Of a DNA stretch of 39,276 bases, positions 31,595 through 39,276 are shown piece by piece (position 1 is the first letter of the stretch; each line of letters opens with the position of its first letter). A program made the position numbers and the translations under genes. The stretch spans positions 1 through 39,276 of IMG/VR virus record IMGVR_UViG_3300033146_003280. The stretch is one strand, 5' to 3'. The notes beneath the pieces are model-generated. The model was not told the origin of the DNA. It searched no databases and saw only the letters and a list, made by a program, of their open reading frames with translations. The DNA comes from a virus.

Positions 31595-31604
31595 GTAAAG
31601 ATAA
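31595..31604 (+). promoter_or_regulatory. Late-type promoter motif (GTAAAGATAA)
   Basis: Exact copy facing right, followed by TATATAGGAG and ATG 31622. Confidence 0.7.
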
Positions 31605-31621
31605 TATATAGGAGAGAAAAC

Positions 31622-31882
31622 ATGCCGTTTTATGAGATGAATTGTGAATGTGATTATGTAGAAGAAATGTTATTAGATATTACAACAAATTTAGATAAAG
31701 TAATTTGCCCTAAATGTGGGAAATTTATGAAACAAAAAATTACAACAGGTAATTTTATATTAAAAGGATATAACTGGGCCAGTAAAGGAAATGTTGATAA
31801 ACCCCATAGAGTAAAACAAACAGGGTATAGAATAGATCACGATATGAAAAATGAAATGAAATTAGCTGGAGAAAAAGTATGA
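31622..31882 (+). CDS. FmdB-like zinc ribbon protein, 86 aa
   Basis: MPFYEMNCEC...VICPKCGKFM gives a zinc ribbon with C8, C10, C29 and C32, in the exact style of FmdB-family small regulatory proteins (MPxYE..C..C, CP.CG), followed by a F.L.G.NWA segment, also typical. Phages often encode one near structural or lysis genes; the function in phages is not established. First gene of a plus-strand four-gene operon and ATGA-overlapped with the next. Confidence 0.75.
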   Translation: MPFYEMNCECDYVEEMLLDITTNLDKVICPKCGKFMKQKITTGNFILKGYNWASKGNVDKPHRVKQTGYRIDHDMKNEMKLAGEKV

Positions 31883-32133
31883 CAGAAAAAGAATTACAAG
31901 CTGTTTTAGCTTCTAATAATAAACCAAAAAAGAAAATTGCTAAAAATGGATCAATTATTATTTTATTTATTTTAGTAACTTTTGGTATTTTAGGATCTTT
32001 TAATATAGGCTTTGATATGGAAAAATATGTTTCTTTTTTAAAAGAATTTAAAGGAATTATCATGGTTTTAATTGGTAGTGTAGGAACCGGTATAGCTGTT
32101 AGAAATATAACTGGAGGCAGGAATGATAACTAA
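31879..32133 (+). CDS. Small membrane protein, possible holin, 84 aa
   Basis: A basic cytoplasmic start (KPKKKIAKNG) precedes a first membrane segment (about 24-44, SIIILFILVTFGILGSF) and a second (about 59-76, GIIMVLIGSVGTGIAV), with a short basic tail. Two segments, small size and position before a spanin-like pair fit a class II-type holin, which would let the endolysin reach the wall. The endolysin itself is far away on the other strand. Call rests on topology and context. Confidence 0.5.
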   Translation: MTEKELQAVLASNNKPKKKIAKNGSIIILFILVTFGILGSFNIGFDMEKYVSFLKEFKGIIMVLIGSVGTGIAVRNITGGRNDN

Positions 32134-32389
32134 TATAATTATAGGATTAATTGCTTTACTTATAGGTGCTTTATTAACTTTTTTCTTATCTAAAAAGTTT
32201 AATAAAAAAACTATTTCTGTTATTAAAGAAGTAGGTAAATCTGAAGCAAATGATAGTGTAAGAAAAGATGTTATTTCAAAAAGTGATAATCAAATAAAAT
32301 CTAATAATGGTATTTTAAAAAGAGCAAAAGCTTTAATTAAAAAAAATCGTGAGGTAATAGATAATGCTAAAAAAAATATTAATAATTAG
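32123..32389 (+). CDS. Membrane-anchored coiled-coil protein, i-spanin-like, 88 aa
   Basis: One N-terminal membrane segment (about 2-21, ITNIIIGLIALLIGALLTFF) then a charged, helical periplasmic part rich in lysine, as in Rz-type inner-membrane spanins. Overlaps the holin candidate and the following secreted protein, the latter out of frame by 26 bases. Nested or overlapping genes are usual for spanin pairs. Spanin function is inferred from layout only. Confidence 0.45.
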   Translation: MITNIIIGLIALLIGALLTFFLSKKFNKKTISVIKEVGKSEANDSVRKDVISKSDNQIKSNNGILKRAKALIKKNREVIDNAKKNINN

Positions 32390-32777
32390 TTTTATTTTTC
32401 TATCTTCTTTCTTAATAGCTGATGAAACAGAAGATATAATTTCTTCTTTAATTATTCAATTAGAAGTATCTAATGATTTAATTGAAGATTTAGATGCTAC
32501 AATAGAAAATAACAATAAAACAATTTCTGTTTTAAAAAATAGAATAATAGATGATCAAAAAGAAATAAATTATTTGAGAAATGAATTAGAAAAAAGTATT
32601 TTTAATAATTATAATTATAACCTTTCTGCTATAGTAGATTATAATTTTAATAATTATAGATTAAATACTATATTAAAATTTAATTTACCTGTTATACCAA
32701 TAACTATTGATACAATGATTAGTTTATCTACTGATTTGAAATTCTCTTTAGGTCTTGGAGCAGGGATCGATTTTTAA
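32364..32777 (+). CDS. Secreted coiled-coil protein, outer-spanin candidate, 137 aa
   Basis: Clear signal peptide (MLKKILIISFIFLSSFLIAD) without a lipobox cysteine, then a coiled coil (about 25-85) and a beta-rich C-terminus ending in FSLGLGAGIDF. A final phenylalanine after alternating hydrophobics is the targeting signature of outer-membrane beta proteins in Gram-negative bacteria. It overlaps the i-spanin-like gene. The tail-to-tail overlap with the minus-strand gene is 50 bases. Outer spanin or another envelope protein; the lack of lipobox argues against a classic Rz1. Confidence 0.5.
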   Translation: MLKKILIISFIFLSSFLIADETEDIISSLIIQLEVSNDLIEDLDATIENNNKTISVLKNRIIDDQKEINYLRNELEKSIFNNYNYNLSAIVDYNFNNYRLNTILKFNLPVIPITIDTMISLSTDLKFSLGLGAGIDF

Positions 32778-33180
32778 TATAATTTACTTTATTTAAATTG
32801 AAATCAATTGATAATAATACATCATCAATTTTTTTACCATCTATTAAAATATAATTTTTATCAAATATTATATGATCTGCTTGTGTTTTATAAAAATTAT
32901 TTAAACATTTTATATAAATAAAATTATTTGTCTCTATAAAACACTCCATATAATTTATAAAATTTTTTATATAATATAATTTAGCATTTAAAATAGGCTT
33001 CACAAATTTTAACATGTTATTATCAAATAAAGCAACATATTTACTTATTTCAAAATTAGTATAAATTGTAGGTTCTATATTATAATGTATTAAAGAATTA
33101 TCTAATTCTTTTACTATATAATCTTGTTTAAAATTATTATGATAAATCAAAACATCTCCTATAGAATATTTATTCTTCAA
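32728..33180 (-). CDS. Hypothetical protein, 150 aa (TTG start)
   Basis: TTG 33180 is directly preceded in frame by a stop, so it is the only possible upstream start; no good Shine-Dalgarno sequence is visible. The product (KNKYSIGDVLIYHNN...) is rich in Asn, Ile, Tyr and aromatic residues and looks beta-rich. It lies 51 bases after the tail fibre gene in the same direction and overlaps the convergent secreted-protein gene by 50 bases. A fibre-associated protein or chaperone is possible. Unrecognised. Confidence 0.5.
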   Translation of the reverse strand: MKNKYSIGDVLIYHNNFKQDYIVKELDNSLIHYNIEPTIYTNFEISKYVALFDNNMLKFVKPILNAKLYYIKNFINYMECFIETNNFIYIKCLNNFYKTQADHIIFDKNYILIDGKKIDDVLLSIDFNLNKVNYIKNRSLLQDLKRISNQ

Positions 33181-33231
33181 TTATTTATTTAACTCTTGTA
33201 GCTAAATAGTATATTTTTCATTATGTTATCC

Positions 33232-36200
33232 TTATGATCCGAATATTTGAACACTAATTCTATTGCTATCTGCACCAGTCGCTGATTCTATATGAGAAAC
33301 CCTTACATGGCCTGTGTTAAATGCTGTTGCTTGATTACCACTATTTACCCAGTTTAAGCAAGAAGCTGTAACTACTGCACTATAATTTGCATCTTTCATA
33401 GCATTAATAAAGTTTACAGTATAGTCACCTGTTCCATTATCAGTTACACTTGATACATTAAAACTGTCTCTTATGTCACAATCTCCTGCTGTGTTAGTAG
33501 TACCATCAAAATTAACCCATGCTTTACATACTCTCTTTTCATTAGTACTTACAATAGCCCAATTTATTCCATTAGGGATTATGCGTAATGTCTCATCACC
33601 CCTCATAATATAAGGGGATGAAGAACCTTCAATTGTATCTGAACCTGAAGTTGTAATAGTAACTGTTCCTGCACCTGCTCCTGTTCTTTTGATGTTATAT
33701 TCTGTTATTTGAGTGCTTGCATCTGGCAGAGTAAAAGTTTGATTATCACCTGTTGTTATATTAAATACTTTACGATATGAAGTCTCTGCATAAGTAGCTA
33801 CTAAGTTTATTTTGGTTAGGACTACTTTATATTCAAAAGAACCATCTGTTAGAATGATAGCACTACCACCTGTGTCAGGAATATATCTACCAGGATTAGA
33901 GGCATTGTGCATTTGCAATACACAAATATTGTTGTTACCACTAACACCATTTAATCTTTGGCCATAATGTGTTGTACTTCCATCATATATATCGTAGTCA
34001 GTAACATTATATATTTTATCAGGTGTTGCTGTTGCCCTTACAAATATCTGACCTGTATATTCATCAAAAGGCACACCCCAATCATGTGTTATAGTTATAC
34101 TTGCTCCTGCTGTCCAGGTTGATGTACTACTCCAATCTTGTATATATTGAATAGCAGATATAGGCTCTCCTGCTGTAGTTATATATTCTACTTTAGTGTA
34201 GTAAAACATAATTACTGTTTTAGGTCTTGTTTCATTAATTGTTCGTGGTGTGCCGTTATTTAGTGTGTCTTCTTTTGGTTCTTCAGAGTCTAAAGTTATA
34301 GGGTCATCCATCCCTCGTCTTACTGACCCATCTGCTCCTGCTCCTGTTATTTGAACATGAGTATCAACTTCATGTATATGTCCTTGCATAGCATCATCTA
34401 GTACAATTCCTTCTTGTGTTAAATTAAATGTTCCTGTTGCTGTTGCTGTTATGTCAACTGCTGAAGAATCGTCTATAGCATTTTGTTCTGTCAAATATGC
34501 TTTAACATAAAAATTAACATCATCAACAAATCTTAAATAATAAACTGTTCCTATACTTAAGCCTGTTGGCAAAGTACCTATTAAATAAACAGGAACTCCA
34601 TTATAAGAATCAGTAAAGTATTTCATTCTACGGTATTTATTATAATCTGCTTCTGAAAGTGTAATAGTATCATTACCTGTTGATATATCAGCAGTAGCAT
34701 CTATAGAAGCTGAATTAGGAATACCTGATCTACTGTAAAACCCAGGAGGAGGTGTTGGATAGAATAATGTATCTAAAATAGTAACATCTGTATCCCCTGC
34801 TGCAACGTGAGCATCATTCCATTTATGTCCTATCTCCGCAAATAAAATAGAATAATTAGCTTGACTAATAGCATTATCAAAATCATCAGGTAACATTCCT
34901 TGATTTGATCTATCTTTATAAGTAGCATATTGTATTCTTGCACCAACATCTAAACCATTATCATATGATCTATTTGGTTCAGGAGATGAAATATTTAAAT
35001 CTAATTGATAGCTACTTTTTGAATAACCAATGGGTACTTTAGTATAATAATACTCTATTTCTCCAGTAGATAATAAACCACCATTTATACCACCAAAATA
35101 TTGTTGTCCAATATTTAAAATTCCTCTATTGATTTCATATGTTGCTCCTGAAGCTAATACAGGAATAGTTTCTAAAGTAAGTTGAGTATTAGAATCAACA
35201 GAAATTATTTTATGAAAATTTGGATTTCCTTGAAAATTAAAATAATCACCTATTACAACATTTGAAACAAAAGATGTTCCTGTTCCAGTTACTATATTAG
35301 ATGTTCCATCAGTTGTAACAATACCTGTATTATATTGTAGATTATAATAATTATTATTTAAGCCACTTTTTTGAACAGAAATTATTTCATCTATTACGCC
35401 ATCAGTTAAAGCACTTCCTACTACAAAGAATTTATTAGTAGAAACATCTGCTTTGACAATTTTTCCATCTATATTTAAACATACTATATCTGCTTTATTT
35501 ATTGCTTCAGCACATACAAATTCAGTGACTGAATTTGTAGCACCCCCTCCACTATTTCCATTCATTTGTTGCCATTCAAAACCATTCCATTTATACCAAT
35601 AAGGATCTACATAATATTCTTGTCCAAAAATACCTTCTGTAGGTAATGAAGATCCTCCAGCAATTGTTTCATATGTTGAAACAAGACCAGCTCTATCTCT
35701 TATTTGAATAATTTCATCAGTAGAAGCAGGATCTGATAAAGTAACAATATCTTTATATTCATTAATAAAATAATCTATATCTTCAGCGATTAAAAAAGTA
35801 TCATTTATAGATAAACTAGCTGGTAAAGGAGTATCTAAAGTAATTGTATCAGTTGAAACAGAATCTATTCTTCTTACTTCATATACATTTAAATTATTAT
35901 CAGTTGAAATAAATTGAATAAAATAATTTTCAGTTCCTGTAAAATCTTCTGTATTAGCTGTAAATGTAGAAGGATTTGTAACAGAAGTGACTGTAATCAT
36001 TCCATCGTTTCCATAATTTTTATCAATAACTGATTCAGCTAAAATAGAACCAGATAAAAAAACATCTGTTCTATTAGGCATTATATGAAAATTTGTTTTA
36101 ATATCAGTTAAAGACCCTGTATAATCATCTAAAGCATGTCCTATTATATAAGTTCTTTTTTCTGGATAAAAATTTTCACCCCCAACAATTACTTTTAAAG

Positions 36201-37710
36201 TAATTATAGTATTTGAAGGATCATTATCTAAAGGAGAATTAAAAATAATAGTTGTATCATTTAATATTATATAATCACCTAAAGGAGCAGAACCTTTATC
36301 CATATGAAGACCATTTACAAATACATCTATATTTGCTCCAGAAGTTTTAAAGGTTACTGTATCAAATTTATAAACTGTATAATCTGTATAACCTGTTTCA
36401 AAATCAGTAGCTAATTTAATAGAAGTTATTCCACTAAATTGTTTATGTCTATCTGATAAATTAACCCATGTTTGGGAACTTGAAGAGTATCTATATAATT
36501 CATTTAAATTTCTTACAAATACAACTGCTCCATCAGTTCCATTGGAAGGAGTAGAAGATAATTCATCATATCTATCTACAGTAGGAGTAGAAGAAGTAGC
36601 ATTAGCAACTAAATTAGAAAATTTAATTATATCTTGAACATTAGTTCCATATCTTACAACAAAATCTTTATTCATATAAAATACTTGATTATCAGAAATA
36701 GTTGATCCATATTTATCTATATTTTGTATTTCACTATTAGTAAAACCAAATACACCACTTTCAGTTCCAGCACTTCCTCCTTCTCTTAAAAATACTAAAA
36801 ATGAATCTTCTCCTGATATATTATCTATAGAAGTTGTATAATCTAATACATCATTTATATTTTTTGAATCAAAATCAGGGTGATCTGATATATTAAAAAA
36901 TAAATTATCTTTTAATTCATTATAATTTTTAATAGAATAATCTATTACAGTATAAGAAGATATAGTAGCTGTATGATTAACATTATATATTATATTTTGA
37001 AGAGTTATTTCATCTACAGTAGGAGGTGTATTATTAACTATAATATCTCCAGTAGTATTTATTTTATAATAAAAAGTATCTGTAGTATTTAATAAATACA
37101 TAGTAGGTTCTAAACTTAATTTACTTAAATCTCTATTTAAAACACTAAATTCTGTTGGATAATCATTATAAATTGCTTGTAATAAAGTAATTGAATTATC
37201 ATAATTTAAATAATTTTTTTCTTCTATTAATAAAGTAGTTGAGTTTAAAACAGAAATTACACAACTTAATTTATCAGATACTATATCATATGTTATATTA
37301 ACTTCTTCATTCAAAGTGCTATCTAAATTTAATATTTTTTCTATTTGTCTATTAGTAGAACTTATATTAGAAAAATTCATTACTGTATAATCATTTATAA
37401 AAGCATTTCCTGATTTTAAATAACTAAAATCAGTTATTACACCATCTATCAAAACAGAAGAATAAACTAATTCAAATTCTTTAGTTAAAGGAGTTTTTAT
37501 AACTCCTTTATTTACACATAATTTAGAAATAGAATCTAAATATTTATATATATTTTCTTGATTACCATATACATTATATAAACTTCTTTGTAAATCATGA
37601 GGATTTACATGATCAGTTTTTATATAACTTTCTATTTTATTATATTCTGTTGTTCCATCTAATATATCATTTTCTAATAAATCTTCTTTGCTCCAATACT
37701 TAAACTTCAT
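33232..37710 (-). CDS. Long tail fibre protein, 1492 aa
   Basis: The N-terminus (KYWSKEDLLENDILDGT) and repeated beta segments of simple composition build a trimeric fibre shaft. DRHKQFSGITSIKLATDF and a G-T-S-N-I-V-T-G-T-G-T-S-F unit (about 815-830) are common in fibre shafts. The DDAMQGHIHEVDTH and RPKTVIMFYYTKV segments resemble collar/fibre tips. The last 95 residues (CKAWVNFDGT, IRDSFNVSSVTDNGTGDYTVNF) are a receptor-tip module shared by many tail fibres. The C-terminal third is less AT-rich than the rest. AGGAG ribosome binding site; downstream of the zinc-ribbon gene in the same operon. Confidence 0.85.
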   Translation of the reverse strand: MKFKYWSKEDLLENDILDGTTEYNKIESYIKTDHVNPHDLQRSLYNVYGNQENIYKYLDSISKLCVNKGVIKTPLTKEFELVYSSVLIDGVITDFSYLKSGNAFINDYTVMNFSNISSTNRQIEKILNLDSTLNEEVNITYDIVSDKLSCVISVLNSTTLLIEEKNYLNYDNSITLLQAIYNDYPTEFSVLNRDLSKLSLEPTMYLLNTTDTFYYKINTTGDIIVNNTPPTVDEITLQNIIYNVNHTATISSYTVIDYSIKNYNELKDNLFFNISDHPDFDSKNINDVLDYTTSIDNISGEDSFLVFLREGGSAGTESGVFGFTNSEIQNIDKYGSTISDNQVFYMNKDFVVRYGTNVQDIIKFSNLVANATSSTPTVDRYDELSSTPSNGTDGAVVFVRNLNELYRYSSSSQTWVNLSDRHKQFSGITSIKLATDFETGYTDYTVYKFDTVTFKTSGANIDVFVNGLHMDKGSAPLGDYIILNDTTIIFNSPLDNDPSNTIITLKVIVGGENFYPEKRTYIIGHALDDYTGSLTDIKTNFHIMPNRTDVFLSGSILAESVIDKNYGNDGMITVTSVTNPSTFTANTEDFTGTENYFIQFISTDNNLNVYEVRRIDSVSTDTITLDTPLPASLSINDTFLIAEDIDYFINEYKDIVTLSDPASTDEIIQIRDRAGLVSTYETIAGGSSLPTEGIFGQEYYVDPYWYKWNGFEWQQMNGNSGGGATNSVTEFVCAEAINKADIVCLNIDGKIVKADVSTNKFFVVGSALTDGVIDEIISVQKSGLNNNYYNLQYNTGIVTTDGTSNIVTGTGTSFVSNVVIGDYFNFQGNPNFHKIISVDSNTQLTLETIPVLASGATYEINRGILNIGQQYFGGINGGLLSTGEIEYYYTKVPIGYSKSSYQLDLNISSPEPNRSYDNGLDVGARIQYATYKDRSNQGMLPDDFDNAISQANYSILFAEIGHKWNDAHVAAGDTDVTILDTLFYPTPPPGFYSRSGIPNSASIDATADISTGNDTITLSEADYNKYRRMKYFTDSYNGVPVYLIGTLPTGLSIGTVYYLRFVDDVNFYVKAYLTEQNAIDDSSAVDITATATGTFNLTQEGIVLDDAMQGHIHEVDTHVQITGAGADGSVRRGMDDPITLDSEEPKEDTLNNGTPRTINETRPKTVIMFYYTKVEYITTAGEPISAIQYIQDWSSTSTWTAGASITITHDWGVPFDEYTGQIFVRATATPDKIYNVTDYDIYDGSTTHYGQRLNGVSGNNNICVLQMHNASNPGRYIPDTGGSAIILTDGSFEYKVVLTKINLVATYAETSYRKVFNITTGDNQTFTLPDASTQITEYNIKRTGAGAGTVTITTSGSDTIEGSSSPYIMRGDETLRIIPNGINWAIVSTNEKRVCKAWVNFDGTTNTAGDCDIRDSFNVSSVTDNGTGDYTVNFINAMKDANYSAVVTASCLNWVNSGNQATAFNTGHVRVSHIESATGADSNRISVQIFGS
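35516..35538. repeat. Perfect 10-bp inverted repeat inside fibre gene
   Basis: ACAAATTCAG-TGA-CTGAATTTGT within the fibre coding region, at a domain junction (GGGATNSVTEFVCAE). No T run. It may simply reflect codon choice. Confidence 0.6.
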
Positions 37711-37718
37711 ATATTCTC

Positions 37719-38225
37719 CTATTTAATCTTCTTCCAAAGAAGCCCATTTTTTTCTTTAATACCTTTCATATGTTTCTTCATATATCTACGAATAAATTTA
37801 CTTTGTTCTGGAAAAAAATATTTTATTCTACGATATTTTTCCTCTTTATTGTTTGATAACATATCTCCAAAATTTGATATATCATCAATTGCTTTTATTG
37901 CTTCTTTCCTGTTTTTTACATAATTTAAATTATATCCTAATATATCTTTTCTTTTTCCATAACTTTTTTGGTTAATTTGTCCTAAATAATTATGATCTAA
38001 TACTTTTACTTTAGGCCTTTTATCATGTTTATAATTTGTATAATGAAATTTAATATATTGTAAACTCTCTTTTAATACACCACAATTAGGACAATTATCA
38101 ACAGATGTATTATATATGAAACCACATTTTTTACAAGTTATTATATCATATTTTAAATTTTTTCTACGAATAAAATATAATCTTTTTTTTATTAAATTAT
38201 TCCCTACACTATTTGACGTAATCAT
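37719..38225 (-). CDS. Zinc-ribbon protein, 168 aa, likely leaderless
   Basis: A start at 38288 would read through both promoter motifs and the neighbouring gene start. ATG 38225, exactly 4 bases after a GTAAAGATAA motif, is preferred though it has no Shine-Dalgarno sequence. A four-cysteine ribbon, CKKCGFIYNTSVDNCPNCG (about 31-49), is followed by a basic helical body. Overall very basic, so possibly RNA- or DNA-binding. First gene of the minus-strand fibre operon. No family recognised. Confidence 0.6.
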   Translation of the reverse strand: MITSNSVGNNLIKKRLYFIRRKNLKYDIITCKKCGFIYNTSVDNCPNCGVLKESLQYIKFHYTNYKHDKRPKVKVLDHNYLGQINQKSYGKRKDILGYNLNYVKNRKEAIKAIDDISNFGDMLSNNKEEKYRRIKYFFPEQSKFIRRYMKKHMKGIKEKNGLLWKKIK

Positions 38226-38229
38226 ATAT

Positions 38230-38239
38230 TTATCTTTAC
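38230..38239 (-). promoter_or_regulatory. Late-type promoter motif (GTAAAGATAA)
   Basis: Exact copy facing left, four bases before ATG 38225; 12-bp inverted arms with the plus copy. Confidence 0.7.
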
Positions 38240-38256
38240 ATCTTGTAAAGTTAAAT

Positions 38257-38266
38257 GTAAAGATAA
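38257..38266 (+). promoter_or_regulatory. Late-type promoter motif (GTAAAGATAA)
   Basis: Exact copy facing right, followed by TTGTAGAGGG and ATG 38280. A degenerate GTAAAGTTAA lies 12 bases upstream (38245-38254). Confidence 0.7.
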
Positions 38267-38279
38267 TTGTAGAGGGAAT

Positions 38280-39276
38280 ATGAAACAAATATTAGATAAC
38301 CAAATAAATGAAAATAGTACTCCTATTTTTAAAGATACTTTGATAAATGGAACTTTAACTGCTACTAGTGTCTCTGCTGGAACATTAGATGTTTATACAG
38401 AAGCTACTATGGGAGAAGATGCCGTTAAAGGTGATTTTTTATATTTTGAAGCTGATGGGAAATTATATAAATGTAATAATGAACATTTAGAAAAATCTAT
38501 TATAGCAGGTTGTTTATTAATTACTGAAACTGTTGGTAATTTAGGGAAAATAACTAAAACAGGAAAAATGAATGCTTATTCTTCTTTAACTATTGGTAAA
38601 GAATATTATTTATCTAATACTGGAAGTATTATTCCAAAAGGATCTTTGAATTATTATAATTATAAATCTCAAGTAGGAATAGCAGTAGATAATACTACTA
38701 TTTTATTAGATATTAATTTGCCAGAACCTACACGTAATCAAGATGATGGAACTCCTATAGGTGAAATAGTAGAATGGGGTGGTAATGAAGATCTTTCTGA
38801 CATACCTCAAGGATACCTAGCTTGTGATGGTTCTGCTATATCAAGAGCTAATTACTCTCAGCTTAATAGTTTAATGTCAGACGCTTCTTACCCTTGGGGC
38901 AATGGTGATGGTAGTACTACTTTTAATCTGCCAAAAGGTAGTTTTGATAGTGGGTGGATTGCTAATAGTAATTGGATTAATAAGACTTTAACAGCTACAC
39001 ATAATATGAAAACCAATATGTCGGATTTATTAGTTAAGTTTTTTGTATCAACTGATGGAACAGAGGATAATGCCTTTGAGATACATCAAGTAGATACTTC
39101 TTCTGGTACTTTTGGATTTAACACCTTACAAACAGATGAGGATGTCATAACTATAGAAACTACTGCAAGCGGTATAAGGGTGATAGAAGCAGGTGGAAAT
39201 GTATATTCATTAGACACAGACTCATATTATTACAAAATATCAATAACCCAAAAAGCCATGTCAGCAAGAAGCATAA
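38280..39276 (+). CDS. Tail-collar domain fibre protein, 3'-truncated by window edge
   Basis: Open from ATG 38280 (GAGGG ribosome binding site) to the last base, 332 codons. Residues about 1-150 are beta-rich fibre material with a short hydrophobic start (TLINGTLTATSVSAGTLDV). Residues about 160-220 form a phage tail collar domain: GEIVEWGG...IPQGYLACDGSAISRANYSQL...WGNGDGSTTFNLPKG. The rest (TATHNMKTNMSDLLVKFFVS) begins a C-terminal tip module with less AT-rich codons. Probably a second fibre or a short tail fibre. It is divergent from the zinc-ribbon and long fibre operon. Confidence 0.85.
   Translation, partial: MKQILDNQINENSTPIFKDTLINGTLTATSVSAGTLDVYTEATMGEDAVKGDFLYFEADGKLYKCNNEHLEKSIIAGCLLITETVGNLGKITKTGKMNAYSSLTIGKEYYLSNTGSIIPKGSLNYYNYKSQVGIAVDNTTILLDINLPEPTRNQDDGTPIGEIVEWGGNEDLSDIPQGYLACDGSAISRANYSQLNSLMSDASYPWGNGDGSTTFNLPKGSFDSGWIANSNWINKTLTATHNMKTNMSDLLVKFFVSTDGTEDNAFEIHQVDTSSGTFGFNTLQTDEDVITIETTASGIRVIEAGGNVYSLDTDSYYYKISITQKAMSARSI

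Noticed and set aside
31755-32063. Minus-strand frame opposite the zinc ribbon and holin-like genes
   Set aside because: No promoter or ribosome binding site; the plus-strand genes have both motif and context support.
34470-34510. TTGACA on the minus strand inside the long fibre gene
   Set aside because: No good -10 box at proper spacing and it lies mid-gene.
38226-38288. Longer start of the zinc-ribbon protein at 38288
   Set aside because: It would run through two promoter motifs and overlap the start of the divergent fibre gene.

Overview
This window is a piece of a strongly AT-rich genome (well under one-third G+C by eye) of a contractile-tailed phage (myovirus) with a T4-type head module. 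The order large terminase, portal, core proteins, prohead protease, scaffold, major capsid protein, neck proteins, tail terminator and tail sheath is clear from motifs and order. The host cannot be named. AT-rich codon use points to a low-GC bacterium. A spanin-like pair next to a small membrane protein hints at a Gram-negative envelope, while the amidase-SH3 endolysin would also fit a Gram-positive host.

Layout. 1-2269 (+): end of an ADP-ribosyltransferase-like gene, two unknowns and a small PD-(D/E)XK nuclease-like gene. 2285-2929 (-): membrane protein. 2996-12705 (+): terminase with a mini-intein in its P-loop, portal, core proteins, protease, scaffold, major capsid protein. 12751-14777: terminator, three 28-bp tandem repeats, a host-type promoter, two homing-endonuclease-like genes and a possible non-coding transcript. 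14790-15605: one small gene (+) and two convergent genes (-). 15659-23905 (+): a very large neck protein carrying LamG-like domains, a gp14-like neck protein, tail terminator, sheath. 23927-31566 (-): two EDxHD endonucleases, endolysin, M23 peptidase, putative head-internal proteins and a HAD phosphatase. 31622-32777 (+): zinc ribbon protein and a possible holin/spanin cassette. 32728-38225 (-): 1492-residue tail fibre and small genes. 38280-39276 (+): a tail-collar fibre gene cut by the window end.

Two classes of promoter-like signal organise the window. One is a phage-specific element, GTAAAGATAA followed by a short A/T run, present about 17 times, almost always just before a gene or operon. 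At four divergent junctions it occurs as inverted pairs, so I read it as the phage's late promoter. At three genes an ATG lies exactly 4 nt after it with no convincing Shine-Dalgarno sequence, which suggests leaderless mRNAs. The other is consensus sigma70-type TTGACA/TATAAT (three sites), placed before the first homing endonuclease, before the 85-residue gene/endolysin/endonuclease operon, and before the M23 peptidase gene.

Several annotated details come from reading these signals. Start sites were moved for the major capsid protein, HAD protein, first homing endonuclease and two zinc-binding/basic small proteins. Three short genes (14790-14966, 15426-15605 on the minus strand, 21401-21568) were added. 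Both window-edge genes are open at the edge. No tRNA, rRNA or CRISPR array was recognised, and no gene-free stretch exceeds 300 bases.
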